DNA of 64,000 nt from Selenomonadales bacterium (GCA_018434945.1 JAHDOI010000018.1:62001-126000), one strand, 5' to 3'; numbered from the stretch's first letter, positions 7,507 through 16,805 are shown. Translations and numbers: made by a program. Notes: a model not told the origin generated them from the letters alone.

Positions 7507-9117
7507 ATGTCTTTTAACGAAACGAGCCCCCGCCGGACGTTCGCGATCATTTCCCACCCGGACGCCGGCAAGACGACACTTACGGAGAAGCTGCTGCTGT
7601 ACGGCGGGGCTATCCACCTGGCCGGGTCGGTGAAGGCGCGCAAGGCCCAGAAGCACGCGGTGTCGGACTGGATGGAGATAGAGAAGCAGCGCGGCATTTC
7701 GGTGACTTCGAGTGTGCTGCAGTTCGATTACAACGGTATCCGCGTCAATATCCTCGATACCCCCGGCCACCAGGATTTCAGCGAGGATACGTACCGGACA
7801 CTGATCGCCGCCGACAGCGCGGTGATGATCATCGATGTGGCCAAGGGCGTGGAGGAGCAGACGAAGAAGCTTTTCCGGGTGTGCAAGGACCGGGGCATCC
7901 CGATCTTCACGTTCGTGAACAAGCTGGACCGCTACGGCCGCAACCCTTTCGAGCTGATGGAGGAGATCGAGAAGGTGCTGGGCATCCGCGCTTACCCGAT
8001 GAACTGGCCGGTGGGCGTGGACGGCGATTATAAGGGTGTCTACAACCGCCAGCTCGCCCAGGTGGAGCTGTTCGCCAAGGACGAGTCGCACGGCCAGCGG
8101 GCCGTGCCGTCGACGACGGGCAGCGTGGCTGACGCGGCTTTCCGGCAGGTGCTGGGCGAGGATGTCCACCAGGCGCTGTGCGACGATATCGCCCTGCTCG
8201 ATATGGCCGGGGACGAGTTCGATCTCGGCAAGGTGGCCCGCGGCGAGCTGACGCCGATGTTTTTCGGCAGCGCGATGACGAATTTCGGTGTGCAGCCTTT
8301 TCTGGAGGAGTTTCTGCGGCTGGCTCCCCCTCCCTCGCCCCGCCGGTCGTCGCAGGAGGTCGTCAGCCCCGAGAGCGATGTTTTCTCGGCGTTCGTGTTC
8401 AAGATCCAGGCGAACATGAACCCCGCCCACCGCGACCGCATAGCGTTCATCCGCATCTGTTCGGGAAAGTTCGAGCGCGGCATGACGGTGACCCACGTGC
8501 AGTCGGGCAAGCCGGTGAAGCTGAGCCAGCCCCAGCAGTTCCTGGCCCAGGAGCGGACGCTGGTCGAGGAGGCCCGGCCCGGGGATATCATCGGGCTGTT
8601 CGACCCGGGAATTTTCGCGATCGGCGATACGCTATGCCAGCCGGGGCACGAGATCAGGTTCGAGGATTTCCCCGTTTTCCCGCCCGAGCAGTTCGCCCGC
8701 GTGCAGGCGAAGGATACGATGAAGCGCAAGCAGTTCGTCAAGGGGATGACGCAGCTGACCCAGGAAGGGGCGGTGCAGGTTTTCCGCCAGCCGGGGTCGG
8801 TGGAGTCGTTCGTGGTCGGCGTGGTCGGCAGCCTGCAGTTCGAGGTGCTGCAGTACCGCCTGAAGCAGGAGTACGGAGTGGATATCCTGATGCACCCGCT
8901 GCCTTACGGCCTCGCGCGCTGGGTGGCCGGCCCGGGGCTCAACACCAAGGCGCTCAAGGGCCTGGATAACGGCATGCTGCTCGAGGATACCAAGGAGCGC
9001 CCGCTGGTGCTGATTACGACGGAGTGGCAGCTGAACTGGGTGAAGGAACGCAACCCCGGCGTGGAGTTTTTCGCCGCGCCTCAGGGCAATGCCGCCAGTT
9101 CGCGTAATGTTGTATAG
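7507..9117 (+). CDS. prfC: Peptide chain release factor 3
   Basis: GTPase of 536 residues that removes RF1 or RF2 from the ribosome after termination. The G domain shows HPDAGKTTLTEK (P-loop), DTPGHQDF (G3) and NKLDR (G4), followed by the RF3 beta-barrel domains. GGAGGAAAG precedes the ATG. The length and the opening RRTFAIISHPDAGKTT distinguish it from EF-G and from tetracycline-resistance proteins. Confidence 0.96.
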   Translation: MSFNETSPRRTFAIISHPDAGKTTLTEKLLLYGGAIHLAGSVKARKAQKHAVSDWMEIEKQRGISVTSSVLQFDYNGIRVNILDTPGHQDFSEDTYRTLIAADSAVMIIDVAKGVEEQTKKLFRVCKDRGIPIFTFVNKLDRYGRNPFELMEEIEKVLGIRAYPMNWPVGVDGDYKGVYNRQLAQVELFAKDESHGQRAVPSTTGSVADAAFRQVLGEDVHQALCDDIALLDMAGDEFDLGKVARGELTPMFFGSAMTNFGVQPFLEEFLRLAPPPSPRRSSQEVVSPESDVFSAFVFKIQANMNPAHRDRIAFIRICSGKFERGMTVTHVQSGKPVKLSQPQQFLAQERTLVEEARPGDIIGLFDPGIFAIGDTLCQPGHEIRFEDFPVFPPEQFARVQAKDTMKRKQFVKGMTQLTQEGAVQVFRQPGSVESFVVGVVGSLQFEVLQYRLKQEYGVDILMHPLPYGLARWVAGPGLNTKALKGLDNGMLLEDTKERPLVLITTEWQLNWVKERNPGVEFFAAPQGNAASSRNVV

Positions 9118-9126
9118 GCGGCGCAC

Positions 9127-9154
9127 TTGAGGTACAATAGGTACAGGTTATTAT
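9127..9154 (+). promoter_or_regulatory. Possible SigA promoter
   Basis: TTGAGG (9127-9132) and TATTAT (9149-9154), 16 bases apart, lie just ahead of the small gene at 9174. Confidence 0.35.
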
Positions 9155-9173
9155 CCGAGAGGGAGATGATGTT

Positions 9174-9488
9174 GTGGTAGAGGAAAACGCCAAAGAATTT
9201 TTTGCAGCCCTCGGGTTCGCGGAGACGGAGATCGAGGACGGCCTGTCGACGTTGTTCTATGAGACGAGCCCCGAGGAAAGCTTCGCGCTGCTGACCGACG
9301 AGGAGGGGGCGGTGCCGGGGAGCCTGGAACAGCCGCTGATCTTCGCCTGCTATATGCCGGACGGGTCGTTCGAGTGGAGCGCCGGGTTCAAGAACGCGCA
9401 CGCGTTCCGCGACGTGTGGGCCGGGCCGGCGACGGTGAAGGAGAAGCTCGCCGCCGTGCTGAGGCATCGCGAGCAAGGTTATATGTAG
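9174..9488 (+). CDS. Small acidic protein of unknown function
   Basis: Unrecognised 104-residue acidic protein with no signal peptide or membrane segment. It starts at GTG 9174 with GAGAGGGAG about nine bases upstream; the two ATGs just before it are out of frame. It is followed at once by a strong terminator. The separate promoter, ribosome site and terminator make it a genuine single-gene unit. Nothing visible points to a function. Confidence 0.7.
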   Translation: MVEENAKEFFAALGFAETEIEDGLSTLFYETSPEESFALLTDEEGAVPGSLEQPLIFACYMPDGSFEWSAGFKNAHAFRDVWAGPATVKEKLAAVLRHREQGYM

Positions 9489-9498
9489 AGATGAGAAA

Positions 9499-9535
9499 AC
9501 GGCCTGAACCAAATGGTTCAGGCCGTGGTTTTTTT
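9499..9535. terminator. Terminator between convergent genes
   Basis: A 12-bp perfect stem (9499-9510 with 9515-9526) with an AAAT loop is followed by a run of seven T on the + strand. It closes the gene at 9174, and its T run abuts the stop codon of the convergent MFS gene. Confidence 0.9.
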
Positions 9536-10718
9536 AATTCCCCGCCTGCGCGGCGGCCGGTTTGGCCGCCTGCCCGGGAACGGTGAGCGTGAACGCGGCC
9601 AGGGCGGCGACCAGCGGGACGGCGGCGATGACGGCGAAGGCCGGGACGAGGCCGTACTGGTCGGCAAGCCAGCCGAGCACAGGGGTGGTGAGGCCGCCGA
9701 AGCTGACGGCCAGCCCCAGGGTGACGCCCGACGCGAGGCCCATGCGGTTGGGCAGGTATTTCTGGCCGAGAACGATGGTCGGACTGAAGGGGATGTAGAG
9801 GCAAAAGCCCAGGGGGATGAGCAGCAGGGTGGCGGTGGTGGCGCTGTCGGCGGCGAAGAAGATGAGCATGGCGGGGACAAGGGCCGCATAGCCTGCCCTG
9901 ACGACCTGCCTGTAGCCGTATTTGTCGGCGAGCCGCCCGCCGATGAGGGTGCCGACCGCGCCGGTGAAGAGGAGGACGGACAGGGCCGTGCCGCCGGCGG
10001 CTTTGGACTGGTGGAGGATGTTTATCCAGTACAGGGGGATGAAGGTGGTGAGGCCGTAAAAGATCGTCGAGCGGCTGAAGATGACTACCATGAGGCGGGA
10101 GAAGGCCCCCCATTCGTCTTGCGCGGGCGCGGGCCCGGAGCCGGCCTCTTTTTTGACCGGAGCCGGGCGGAACTGGCGGAGGGATTTTATCTCCAGGGCG
10201 AGGCAGGCGGCCATGACGGCGACGGGAACAAGAAGGACGAGCGTACCTTTGAGGCCCCAGAAGAGCAGCGCGGCGGTGGTGACGATCGGGCCGACGGCGA
10301 TGCCGGCGTTGCCGCCGACGCCGAAGATGCTGAGACCGGTGCCTTTTTTCTCGCCGGAGACGAAGTTGGCGAGCCGGGCGGCTTCGGGGTGAAAGGCTGC
10401 TATGCCGATGCCGCTGACGGTGACGGACAGGAAGAGCAGCCAGTAGGCGTCGATAAAGCCTGTGAAGGCGAGGCCCAGCCCGGCGAGGAGCACGCCCGCC
10501 GGCATGAGCCAGGGCAGGGGTCTGCGGTCGGCCAGGTGGCCGATCAGGGGCTGGATGACGGAGGAGACGAGGTTGGCCGCCAGGACGAGGGTGGCCGCCG
10601 AAGCGTAGCTGAGGTTGTGTTCGAGGATGAGGAACGGCAGGATGGCCGGCAGGGCGCCCTGGTTGAGATCGGTGAAGAAGTGGCCGGCCGACAGCAGGCC
10701 GAGATATTTACGTTTCAC
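9534..10718 (-). CDS. MFS transporter, fosmidomycin-resistance (Fsr) type
   Basis: Inner-membrane efflux-type transporter of 394 residues with about 12 membrane segments. The opening LGLLSAGHFFTDLNQGALPAI and the block AAFHPEAARLANFVSGEKKG match the Fsr/YfiS-like MFS branch. GTG 10718 with GGAGG six bases upstream is chosen. A longer frame to 10865 runs through a terminator-like region and lacks a ribosome site. Family members export fosmidomycin or unrelated compounds; the natural substrate is unknown. Confidence 0.9.
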   Translation of the reverse strand: MKRKYLGLLSAGHFFTDLNQGALPAILPFLILEHNLSYASAATLVLAANLVSSVIQPLIGHLADRRPLPWLMPAGVLLAGLGLAFTGFIDAYWLLFLSVTVSGIGIAAFHPEAARLANFVSGEKKGTGLSIFGVGGNAGIAVGPIVTTAALLFWGLKGTLVLLVPVAVMAACLALEIKSLRQFRPAPVKKEAGSGPAPAQDEWGAFSRLMVVIFSRSTIFYGLTTFIPLYWINILHQSKAAGGTALSVLLFTGAVGTLIGGRLADKYGYRQVVRAGYAALVPAMLIFFAADSATTATLLLIPLGFCLYIPFSPTIVLGQKYLPNRMGLASGVTLGLAVSFGGLTTPVLGWLADQYGLVPAFAVIAAVPLVAALAAFTLTVPGQAAKPAAAQAGN

Positions 10719-10837
10719 GGGTTTCCTCCCCACATAGCGATGAGATTGCGCGTAGCGCTTTTTCGGCGCAGCTTTTCCTGAGAGATAATATTCCAGGGAA
10801 TAATCCAGGCTCCTGCCTGACAGCGGACGATATACAT

Positions 10838-10880
10838 AAAAAAGGCCCCGGCGCTTGCTCCGCAAGGCCGAAACCCGGGG
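10838..10880 (-). terminator. Terminator of the LUD gene operon
   Basis: On the minus strand CCCCGG and CCGGGG enclose an inner CTTGC-GGA-GCAAG hairpin, followed by CCTTTTTT. It lies directly downstream of the gene at 10896. Confidence 0.75.
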
Positions 10881-10895
10881 TATCGGAACAGCCGC

Positions 10896-11507
10896 CTATA
10901 TGCCCAGCCGTTCTTTGACGATGATGACGTGGATCCTGTCTTTGTCCACCGGCATCTGGCCGTTGATGACGGTATAGCAGCGGCATATCCGTTCAGGCGA
11001 ACTGCAATCCGAGCATACGCCGGTTTTCGCGCACGGCGTCGCCCGGCCCAGTTTTTCCGCCAGTGCGGGCGCCGCCTTTTCTTTCAGGCGCCGCCAGGCT
11101 TCGTCCTGATTCTTGACGATTTTGTTTTCGCCGACGACGATAACGACCTTATCAGGGCCGAACATCATGGCCGCCACCCGGTTGCCCTTGCCGTCGATAT
11201 TAACAAGTTCGCCGTCGAGCGTCAGGGCGTTGGCGCTAGTGAAGTAGACGTCCGCCAGCATTCCGGCCTTGCGGCGTTTGAGATTTTCGGCGGCCGGTAT
11301 CCCCGGTTCGAATTGATTGATTACGTTGTAGGCGCCATTAACCAGGGAGTCGAATATTCCCGTCTCGCGCAGGGTGGCGGAGTTGCCCATCGCGACCGTC
11401 GCCCCGGGGGGTATCAGGCTCAGGGCAAGGTCTCTGGCCTCGCCGCAGTCGCGGGCGACGTATGCCTGGATGTTTTTGGAGCGGAGTTTTTCGAGCAGTT
11501 TTTCCAT
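10896..11507 (-). CDS. LUD-domain (LutC/YkgG-like) protein
   Basis: Protein of 203 residues of the LUD family (formerly DUF162), which includes LutC of lactate utilisation. Seen are GATVAMGNSATLRETGI near the N-terminus, ADVYFTSANALTLDGELVNIDGKGNRVA in the middle, and a Cys-rich block ATPCAKTGVCSDCSSPERICRC that may bind metal. No LutA or LutB is nearby. It is the last gene of a unit with the radical SAM gene and the Ig-like gene (54-base and 24-base gaps). Stand-alone LUD proteins of this type are common in anaerobes and uncharacterised. Confidence 0.88.
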   Translation of the reverse strand: MEKLLEKLRSKNIQAYVARDCGEARDLALSLIPPGATVAMGNSATLRETGIFDSLVNGAYNVINQFEPGIPAAENLKRRKAGMLADVYFTSANALTLDGELVNIDGKGNRVAAMMFGPDKVVIVVGENKIVKNQDEAWRRLKEKAAPALAEKLGRATPCAKTGVCSDCSSPERICRCYTVINGQMPVDKDRIHVIIVKERLGI

Positions 11508-11561
11508 GGGCGTTCTCCTGTCTTCGTGCTTGGACTGAGGAAAGACGGCATGACCATCAGC

Positions 11562-12686
11562 CTAAAACTCTATTATTTCCGGTTTATAGGCGTCAGGCAA
11601 TTCTTCTTCGTGTAAGAATCTGAAGCTGTCGTCATTCAGTATCGGGATGAATATGTCGTAGGGAATCATGGCAAACTCGCAGGCGTAATTGCTGGCGCCG
11701 AACCACATGCCCGCCTTGCCGGTCAAATTCAGGCCGCGGGCAAACTTCGTGTGGTTCGAACAGTCGTGAACCGCCAGATCCCAGTTTTCGTCAGCAGCGA
11801 TTTTCATGAATTTCAGGGTGAGTTCCCGGCTCCAGATCGGCGAGATATAGCCATGCCGTGATATATACATATTTTCCCCGGAATAGTTGCCGATATTATG
11901 CTCATTTAAATGCAGTTCGGCGCAATTGATAAAGTCGAGGTTTGTCGCGAAAATCGCCTGTTTTTTCTTAAAAAAGGCGTCGTAAAATTGGCGGGTCATC
12001 GGCGTTTCGATACCGACTGTTTCGATATGTTTTTTCGCCAGCCCGATATTTTCGATCACTTTGTCCGCGCAGTTGGAAGCGCCCAGGTTGAAGCGCAGCT
12101 CGTCAAGCCCGGCTTCGCCCAATGCTTTGAGGGTCTCTTCCGTGGCCAATGTGCCATTTGTGTATAGATGCTGATGGATGTGCGCGTCGCTGAATTTCTT
12201 TATGACCGGATAGTATTCCTCGATTTCCATGAAGGGCTCCAAATAGACGTAGGAGATGCCGGTGGGTTTTTGGTGGATGGCAAGCAGCAGATCGATGTCC
12301 TTTTCGTAGAATTTCGTGCCGCCGATTTCCCACATGCCTGCTCCCACGGGATGAATCGCGTCGAGTTCGCCGTAGTTGTAACAGAACTTGCACTCCAGAT
12401 TGCATTTGTTCGTTTTCCTGATGGCGCTCAAGCCGGTGCCCGTCAGGCAGGAACGGCAGCCCTGGGGGAATTTGCCCTCATTGCCGACGAAAAACGTTCT
12501 GTTTTGCAGGGTTTTCAGGTTTTTGATTTCCGCCAGCAACGCGTCGTTCCGATGGTCGATCGCCGCCTCGATCTGGGCGAAGGTGGCGTAGACGATTTCT
12601 TCGTGTTTTATACTGATTTCTTCATCCTCAGGCAATTGTGCGAAGAAATCGAACCATATCAGCGCGTCTTTCTTGGAGATTTTCAT
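11562..12686 (-). CDS. Radical SAM protein
   Basis: Enzyme of 374 residues carrying the radical SAM [4Fe-4S] motif CNLECKFC (Cys95, Cys99, Cys102). A separate N-terminal alpha-helical region (1-75) and an extra CRSC pair (Cys77, Cys80) precede it. The central part resembles activase-type barrels (YLEPFMEIEEY, HLYTNGTLA, LDELRFNLG). The C-terminal part, with WFGASNYACEF, matches no family I can name. Codon use is less G+C-rich than in flanking core genes. The gene sits 24 bases after the Ig-like gene, so a role in modifying a product of this operon is possible but unproven. Confidence 0.85.
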   Translation of the reverse strand: MKISKKDALIWFDFFAQLPEDEEISIKHEEIVYATFAQIEAAIDHRNDALLAEIKNLKTLQNRTFFVGNEGKFPQGCRSCLTGTGLSAIRKTNKCNLECKFCYNYGELDAIHPVGAGMWEIGGTKFYEKDIDLLLAIHQKPTGISYVYLEPFMEIEEYYPVIKKFSDAHIHQHLYTNGTLATEETLKALGEAGLDELRFNLGASNCADKVIENIGLAKKHIETVGIETPMTRQFYDAFFKKKQAIFATNLDFINCAELHLNEHNIGNYSGENMYISRHGYISPIWSRELTLKFMKIAADENWDLAVHDCSNHTKFARGLNLTGKAGMWFGASNYACEFAMIPYDIFIPILNDDSFRFLHEEELPDAYKPEIIEF

Positions 12687-12710
12687 AATATATCCGCCTA
12701 GCTGAATTTT

Positions 12711-13613
12711 TTACTTTTCTACCGTTATAGTTGAAGTTTTCCTAAAACCGCCAAGAGTTATAACAATTTTCTTGTCCCCCGGACTGACAAAGACATAGTT
12801 TTCATGCATCTGTACGCCATTGGCGGTGATATCAAGCTGATCGCCGCTGTAATCCTCGGTGGTATTGTCTTCAAAGTAGCATCTAACAGTATATTTGCAG
12901 GTATGAAAAGCTTCGCCGACTTTGTATCTGCTTTGGTCAGGTTCATTTATAAGCTCGTAACGGCTCACAGCCTTATCGAAGGCAGGAACTACCGTCAGCG
13001 GTTGTTTAATATTGTAGTTTCCTAATCGAATGACAAAGTTTTTATCGCCGGCATCTTTAAACTTATATCCTTTGGATAGTTTGACTCCGTTGGCATAAAA
13101 CTCTAAGTCGCCAGCGCTAAAGTCATCAGATGCGCCATTTGTATAAACACATCTTACTGTAATCTCGGAAGGGTCGAATAAATCTAATGTTTGTCTATAG
13201 GAAAACTCCGGGGGAGCGTTTAGTATATGACATTCTTTGATATTGGCGCCGAGGTTGGCGGGAAACACCTGCAAATCATATTGACCTTGCTTACCCTGAT
13301 ATTTTATCGTGATCGTTTTTTTACCGGGAGTTTTAAATATGTAGCCCTCTTCGATCGGCACTCCATTGGCCCAGTACTTCAACTCTTTATGTCCATGGTA
13401 TTTAGCACGATTTTTAGCGTAATAGATATGCATGCCTACATCGCTGGTGCGAAATGCTTGCCCAACCTTATAAACTCTGGTTAATGCTACAACCTCAACC
13501 GAACCGGGAGGTATATTAAGACGTCACGTAGAGGCCGCTTTAACCTCCGACTGAAATGACATGAAAAGGGCAACAGCGATAACTGCCGTGAAAAAAGAAA
13601 ATATTTTTTTCAT
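12711..13613 (-). CDS. Secreted three-repeat Ig-like protein with in-frame UGA
   Basis: One continuous frame of 300 codons runs from ATG 13613 (AGGAGGAGCCTGA upstream) to 12711, with UGA at codon 30 (13524-13526). Codons 1-29 form a clear signal peptide (MKKIFSFFTAVIAVALFMSF, cleavage near VKA-AS). After the UGA come three similar beta-rich repeats of about 85 residues, each with a YANGV- or TANGV-like turn and a closing strand (GKKTITIKY, GDKNFVIRL, GDKKIVITL). The first repeat begins before the internal ATG at 13433, so starting there would remove both signal peptide and part of repeat 1. The UGA may be selenocysteine, readthrough or a nonsense mutation. Confidence 0.6.
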
Positions 13614-13726
13614 TCAGGCTCCTCCTGTAATCATGCATCATTAGGATAAATGAGGGTTAATAATATCATCTTCCTGAAGATAGATCAGTTGAAAGGCAAT
13701 ATTTTGTGTAATTACAGCAGTGCCAT

Positions 13727-13825
13727 TACCAGTGATACGGTTCACCGCGGCTGATTTTGAAGGCGCGGTAGAGCTGTTCGACGAGGAGGAGGCGGATCAT
13801 CCGGTGGGTGAAGGTGAGGGCGGAG
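13727..13825 (-). pseudogene. rlmH: Displaced 3' end of rlmH (left copy)
   Basis: These 99 bases match 17927-18025, the 3' end of the intact rlmH gene, at 94 positions. They lie in the same orientation exactly 4200 bases away. They encode the last 32 or so RlmH residues to the stop codon (ending [11 protein letters not shown]). Four of the five differences are synonymous and one changes Gln to Arg. The similarity ends at the stop codon. This is the pattern left when an element inserts at the 3' end of rlmH and brings a replacement end. Confidence 0.88.
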
Positions 13826-13829
13826 GTTG

Positions 13830-14711
13830 CTAGTATTTTGCTTGCAAACCAATAAGGGTGGTACCTCCGAGATTACCTGACAGATAAGCCACATTGAGTT
13901 CGATGTTCTTATCAATCTTAACACCGGCACCATAGGTCATTGCACCGTGGTAGTTGCCAATACGGGCGCGCACGTTATTACTTAGCTTGTGCTCAAGACC
14001 TATAGAGTATTCTGTTTCTGATCCCTCAGTCGGTTTAGCATTATAAACATCAGCTGCGATTATCGTTTTGTTATTCGGGCGGTACGCAATACCCGGGCGA
14101 TAATTTCGTTCCATCTCGTCACGGCCAAAAAGGGCTTTCGGTTTGTTTGCATCTTGAACTAGCATACCATATGACCACTTGCCCGCAGTACCCAGAAAGC
14201 CTAAGTCTATACCAGTATTACTGGCGCTATAGCTTGTTGACTGTCCAACGCCGTTAATTATCTCTTCGGAAGCACTATCCTTGACTTGCCGTACATTTAT
14301 GCCAACTGCAAAGTTATCGGCCACTTTTGTACCATAAGAGAGTGTAAACCATTTACTTTTGTAGTCTGCAAATCCAGTGTCCGAAGAAATTCCGAAATAA
14401 TCAGTATCGCGGTTATTGGTATAATGAAAGCCGATTCCCGAAATGCCTTTTTTAAGTGGAGTAACGTATTCAATGACGTCGATATAGTTGAAGCTATCAC
14501 GGTTATTTGTCATGCGCTGTAAACCGATCTCTGTTGCTTTAATATTAGACAATCCTGCAGGATTCCAGTAAACGGTATTCACGTCATCCGCCACAGCTAT
14601 AAACGCTCCGCCCATTCCCATCGCGCGAACACCATAACAAGCAGATGCAGGTGGTGCGATTAAACCCATCACAAGCGAAAATAAAGCCAAAATGCCAATA
14701 ACCTTTTTCAT
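13830..14711 (-). CDS. Outer-membrane beta-barrel protein (PorV/FadL-like)
   Basis: Exported protein of 293 residues. A signal peptide (about 1-24, ending PPASA) is followed by [19 protein letters not shown] and [11 protein letters not shown]. This block is the hallmark of PorV, TraF-like and FadL-family barrels. Alternating hydrophobic strands follow, and the C-terminus is LQAKY with a terminal aromatic residue as in outer-membrane barrels. Its stop codon lies only four bases from the displaced rlmH end. An outer-membrane protein supports a diderm host. The ligand is unknown. Codon use is more A+T-rich than in core genes of the window. Confidence 0.85.
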   Translation of the reverse strand: MKKVIGILALFSLVMGLIAPPASACYGVRAMGMGGAFIAVADDVNTVYWNPAGLSNIKATEIGLQRMTNNRDSFNYIDVIEYVTPLKKGISGIGFHYTNNRDTDYFGISSDTGFADYKSKWFTLSYGTKVADNFAVGINVRQVKDSASEEIINGVGQSTSYSASNTGIDLGFLGTAGKWSYGMLVQDANKPKALFGRDEMERNYRPGIAYRPNNKTIIAADVYNAKPTEGSETEYSIGLEHKLSNNVRARIGNYHGAMTYGAGVKIDKNIELNVAYLSGNLGGTTLIGLQAKY

Positions 14712-15089
14712 CGTACTTTGCCTCCAACATTAGTCGATTTGTTGCAGCGAGTCAGCATCGTGCCTTCGCATAGGCTACCGACAAGTCGTCTTAGCTGTAC
14801 TATGTTCCTTAAAAACGCAAGAAACTCCTGCCAAATCTTTGAGTCTTTGGCAGGAGCTTCTTGCGCCGTTCGAACAACATGTCCGCCTATACACAACGCT
14901 GACGACAGGACACCACGATGGAATGCAGGCGGTACCCTATCTGATTTCGTAAAATTGTGAAGGGGAAAAGGAATATTTTGTAGAAGACGATTAAGGTTAT
15001 CCTTTGTGCGGAATGGTATTGCAGATTACGAAGTCCAATTCGCAAGGATATAAATCATAGCAAAATCTAGCATAATGAGGAGGCAGAAC
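14712..15089. other. Gap between divergent genes inside the island
   Basis: This 378-base gap separates the minus-strand barrel gene from the plus-strand phosphoesterase gene. It holds one strong hairpin (14817-14864) and A+T-rich sequence near 14950-15075 that probably contains the promoter of the phosphoesterase gene. Short ORFs here have no ribosome site. Confidence 0.6.
14810..14864 (-). terminator. Orphan minus-strand terminator
   Basis: Bases 14817-14835 and 14846-14864 form a 19-bp stem with one mismatch, followed on the minus strand by GTTTTTAAGG. No minus-strand gene ends here. The hairpin lies about 105 bases upstream of the barrel gene start, so it is either an attenuator or the relic of a lost gene. 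Confidence 0.7.
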
Positions 15090-16805
15090 ATGAAGAAAAT
15101 GTCGAGACGCACTTTCATTCGATCAGGTTTAGCCGGAGCGGTCTTAGTTGCCTGTAGTGGGTTTTCACCAAAATTACTGCACAAGTTGGCAGCTGCGCCG
15201 GGTTACAAGTCAACAATTGCCCGTACCGTTATCCCGGTTCCTGTGCCGGCAACATCGCCAAAGCTTCAGCCTACGGAAATCTCCAAATATGCGCAGTATG
15301 GGTATGGGTTATGGCAGGAAGGCGCGGGACTGGGTCTGCAAAAAAGACTGGATCTCATGCCTGCTTCCTATACAGGGTTGAATGTTACCAAGACTGCCAG
15401 GCTTCTGAACTTTTTTACGATTAGCGATATCCATATTACTGATAAGGAATCGCCTACGCAGGCTATCTACCTTGGCCTCAAGCATGGTGTTTTTTCTGCC
15501 TATTCAGGGGTTATGCTGTACACGCCTCATGTGCTTGATGCTGCCGTACAGGCGATAAATGCTGTACATAAGCACAACCCCATCGACTTTGGCCTTTCTT
15601 TGGGAGATACCTGCAATAACACGCAGTACAATGAAACACGCTGGTATATTGATATTCTTGACGGCAAAACTATTACGCCAAGCTCGGGCGCTCATGTTGG
15701 AGCCGATACCATCGATTATCAAAAACCCTTCAAGGCCGCAGGTCTTGATAAGAGCATTCCCTGGTATCAGGTGCTTGGTAATCACGATCATTTTTGGATG
15801 GGGACAAACCCGGTCAGCGATTATTTAAAGCAGGCTTATGTCGGCGAGGATATCCTGAAGATGGGCGATATTTTCATGCCCGGCGGCATCAATCGCCGCG
15901 ATTATTATATGGGCGTGCTTGATGGACGGACGCCGTATGGTGATGTTGTTGGTGCCGGACCGGTCGACACTACCAATCCGCCGAAGATTGCTGCTGATCC
16001 TGCTCGCCGTTCGCTGTCGCGAAAAGAATGGATGCAAGAATTTTTCACGACTTCTTCTCAACCGGCAGGCCACGGTTTTAGCCAGGCTAACGTCGATAAC
16101 GACTTTGCTTGCTATAGCTTTGAACCTAAGCCCAATATACCTGTTAAGGTTATTATGCTTGATGATACCCAAAAAGACGAAGACCCCGATCTACATGGCT
16201 ATGGGCATGGTACTCTTGACAAGGAGCGTTATGAGTGGCTTGTCAAGGAGCTTGATCAGGGACAGGCTGAAGGCAAGCTCATGATTATCGCTGCCCACGT
16301 ACCAATTGGTGTCGAAGGTCCTGAGTCTCTTCTGGGCTGGTTTTCCAACGCTTATGTGTCTGAACGGCAGCTGATTGACAAACTGCAGGAATATCCGAAC
16401 TTTATTCTGTGGCTTGCCGGACATCGTCATTACAATACCATTACCCCATTCGCATCACCTGCTGCCGATCGCCCGGAACTGGGCTTCTGGCAGATTGAAA
16501 CCGCATCACTGCGCGATTTTCCTCAGCAGTTCCGTACTATTGAGATTGTCTGCAACAGCGACAGTACTATTTCCATCTTTACCGTTAATGGTGATACATT
16601 AGCCGAGCCCGGGTCGCTTGCCGCTAAATCCCGGTCTTGTGCGATCGCCGATCAACAGCTATATACAACTGGCAAGGATCTATCGGCAAATCCAGGGTTG
16701 AAAGCGCTATTGCCGAGTGGTTCTTACAATGCTGAGCTTGTAATGAAATTAAGCCCGGAAATGCAGGCAAAACTGCAAAAATCGGGGACACTTATCCGCG
16801 GATAG
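15090..16805 (+). CDS. Tat-exported metallophosphoesterase (TIGR03768-like)
   Basis: Protein of 571 residues with a twin-arginine signal (MSRRTFIRSGLAGAVLVA) and hence a periplasmic location. All five calcineurin-like metal-binding blocks are visible in order: ISDIHITD, LGDTCNN, LGNHDHFW, AAHVPIG and AGHRHYN. The overall length and the insertions between the blocks resemble the TIGR03768 family. The ATG at 15090 has GAGGAGG six bases upstream. The next gene begins 21 bases after its stop, so the two form an operon. The substrate is unknown. Confidence 0.9.
   Translation: MKKMSRRTFIRSGLAGAVLVACSGFSPKLLHKLAAAPGYKSTIARTVIPVPVPATSPKLQPTEISKYAQYGYGLWQEGAGLGLQKRLDLMPASYTGLNVTKTARLLNFFTISDIHITDKESPTQAIYLGLKHGVFSAYSGVMLYTPHVLDAAVQAINAVHKHNPIDFGLSLGDTCNNTQYNETRWYIDILDGKTITPSSGAHVGADTIDYQKPFKAAGLDKSIPWYQVLGNHDHFWMGTNPVSDYLKQAYVGEDILKMGDIFMPGGINRRDYYMGVLDGRTPYGDVVGAGPVDTTNPPKIAADPARRSLSRKEWMQEFFTTSSQPAGHGFSQANVDNDFACYSFEPKPNIPVKVIMLDDTQKDEDPDLHGYGHGTLDKERYEWLVKELDQGQAEGKLMIIAAHVPIGVEGPESLLGWFSNAYVSERQLIDKLQEYPNFILWLAGHRHYNTITPFASPAADRPELGFWQIETASLRDFPQQFRTIEIVCNSDSTISIFTVNGDTLAEPGSLAAKSRSCAIADQQLYTTGKDLSANPGLKALLPSGSYNAELVMKLSPEMQAKLQKSGTLIRG

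Noticed and set aside
9513-10781. Long plus-strand ORF of 422 codons
   Set aside because: Antisense to the MFS transporter; its composition (Gly, Glu, Asp, Ala runs) is typical of shadow frames in G+C-rich DNA and it has no ribosome site.
12711-13433. Ig-like protein starting at the internal ATG 13433
   Set aside because: That start has no ribosome site, cuts into the first repeat and discards a perfect in-frame signal peptide.
14708-14896. Small minus-strand ORF of 62 codons upstream of the barrel gene
   Set aside because: It lies across the orphan terminator hairpin and has no ribosome site.
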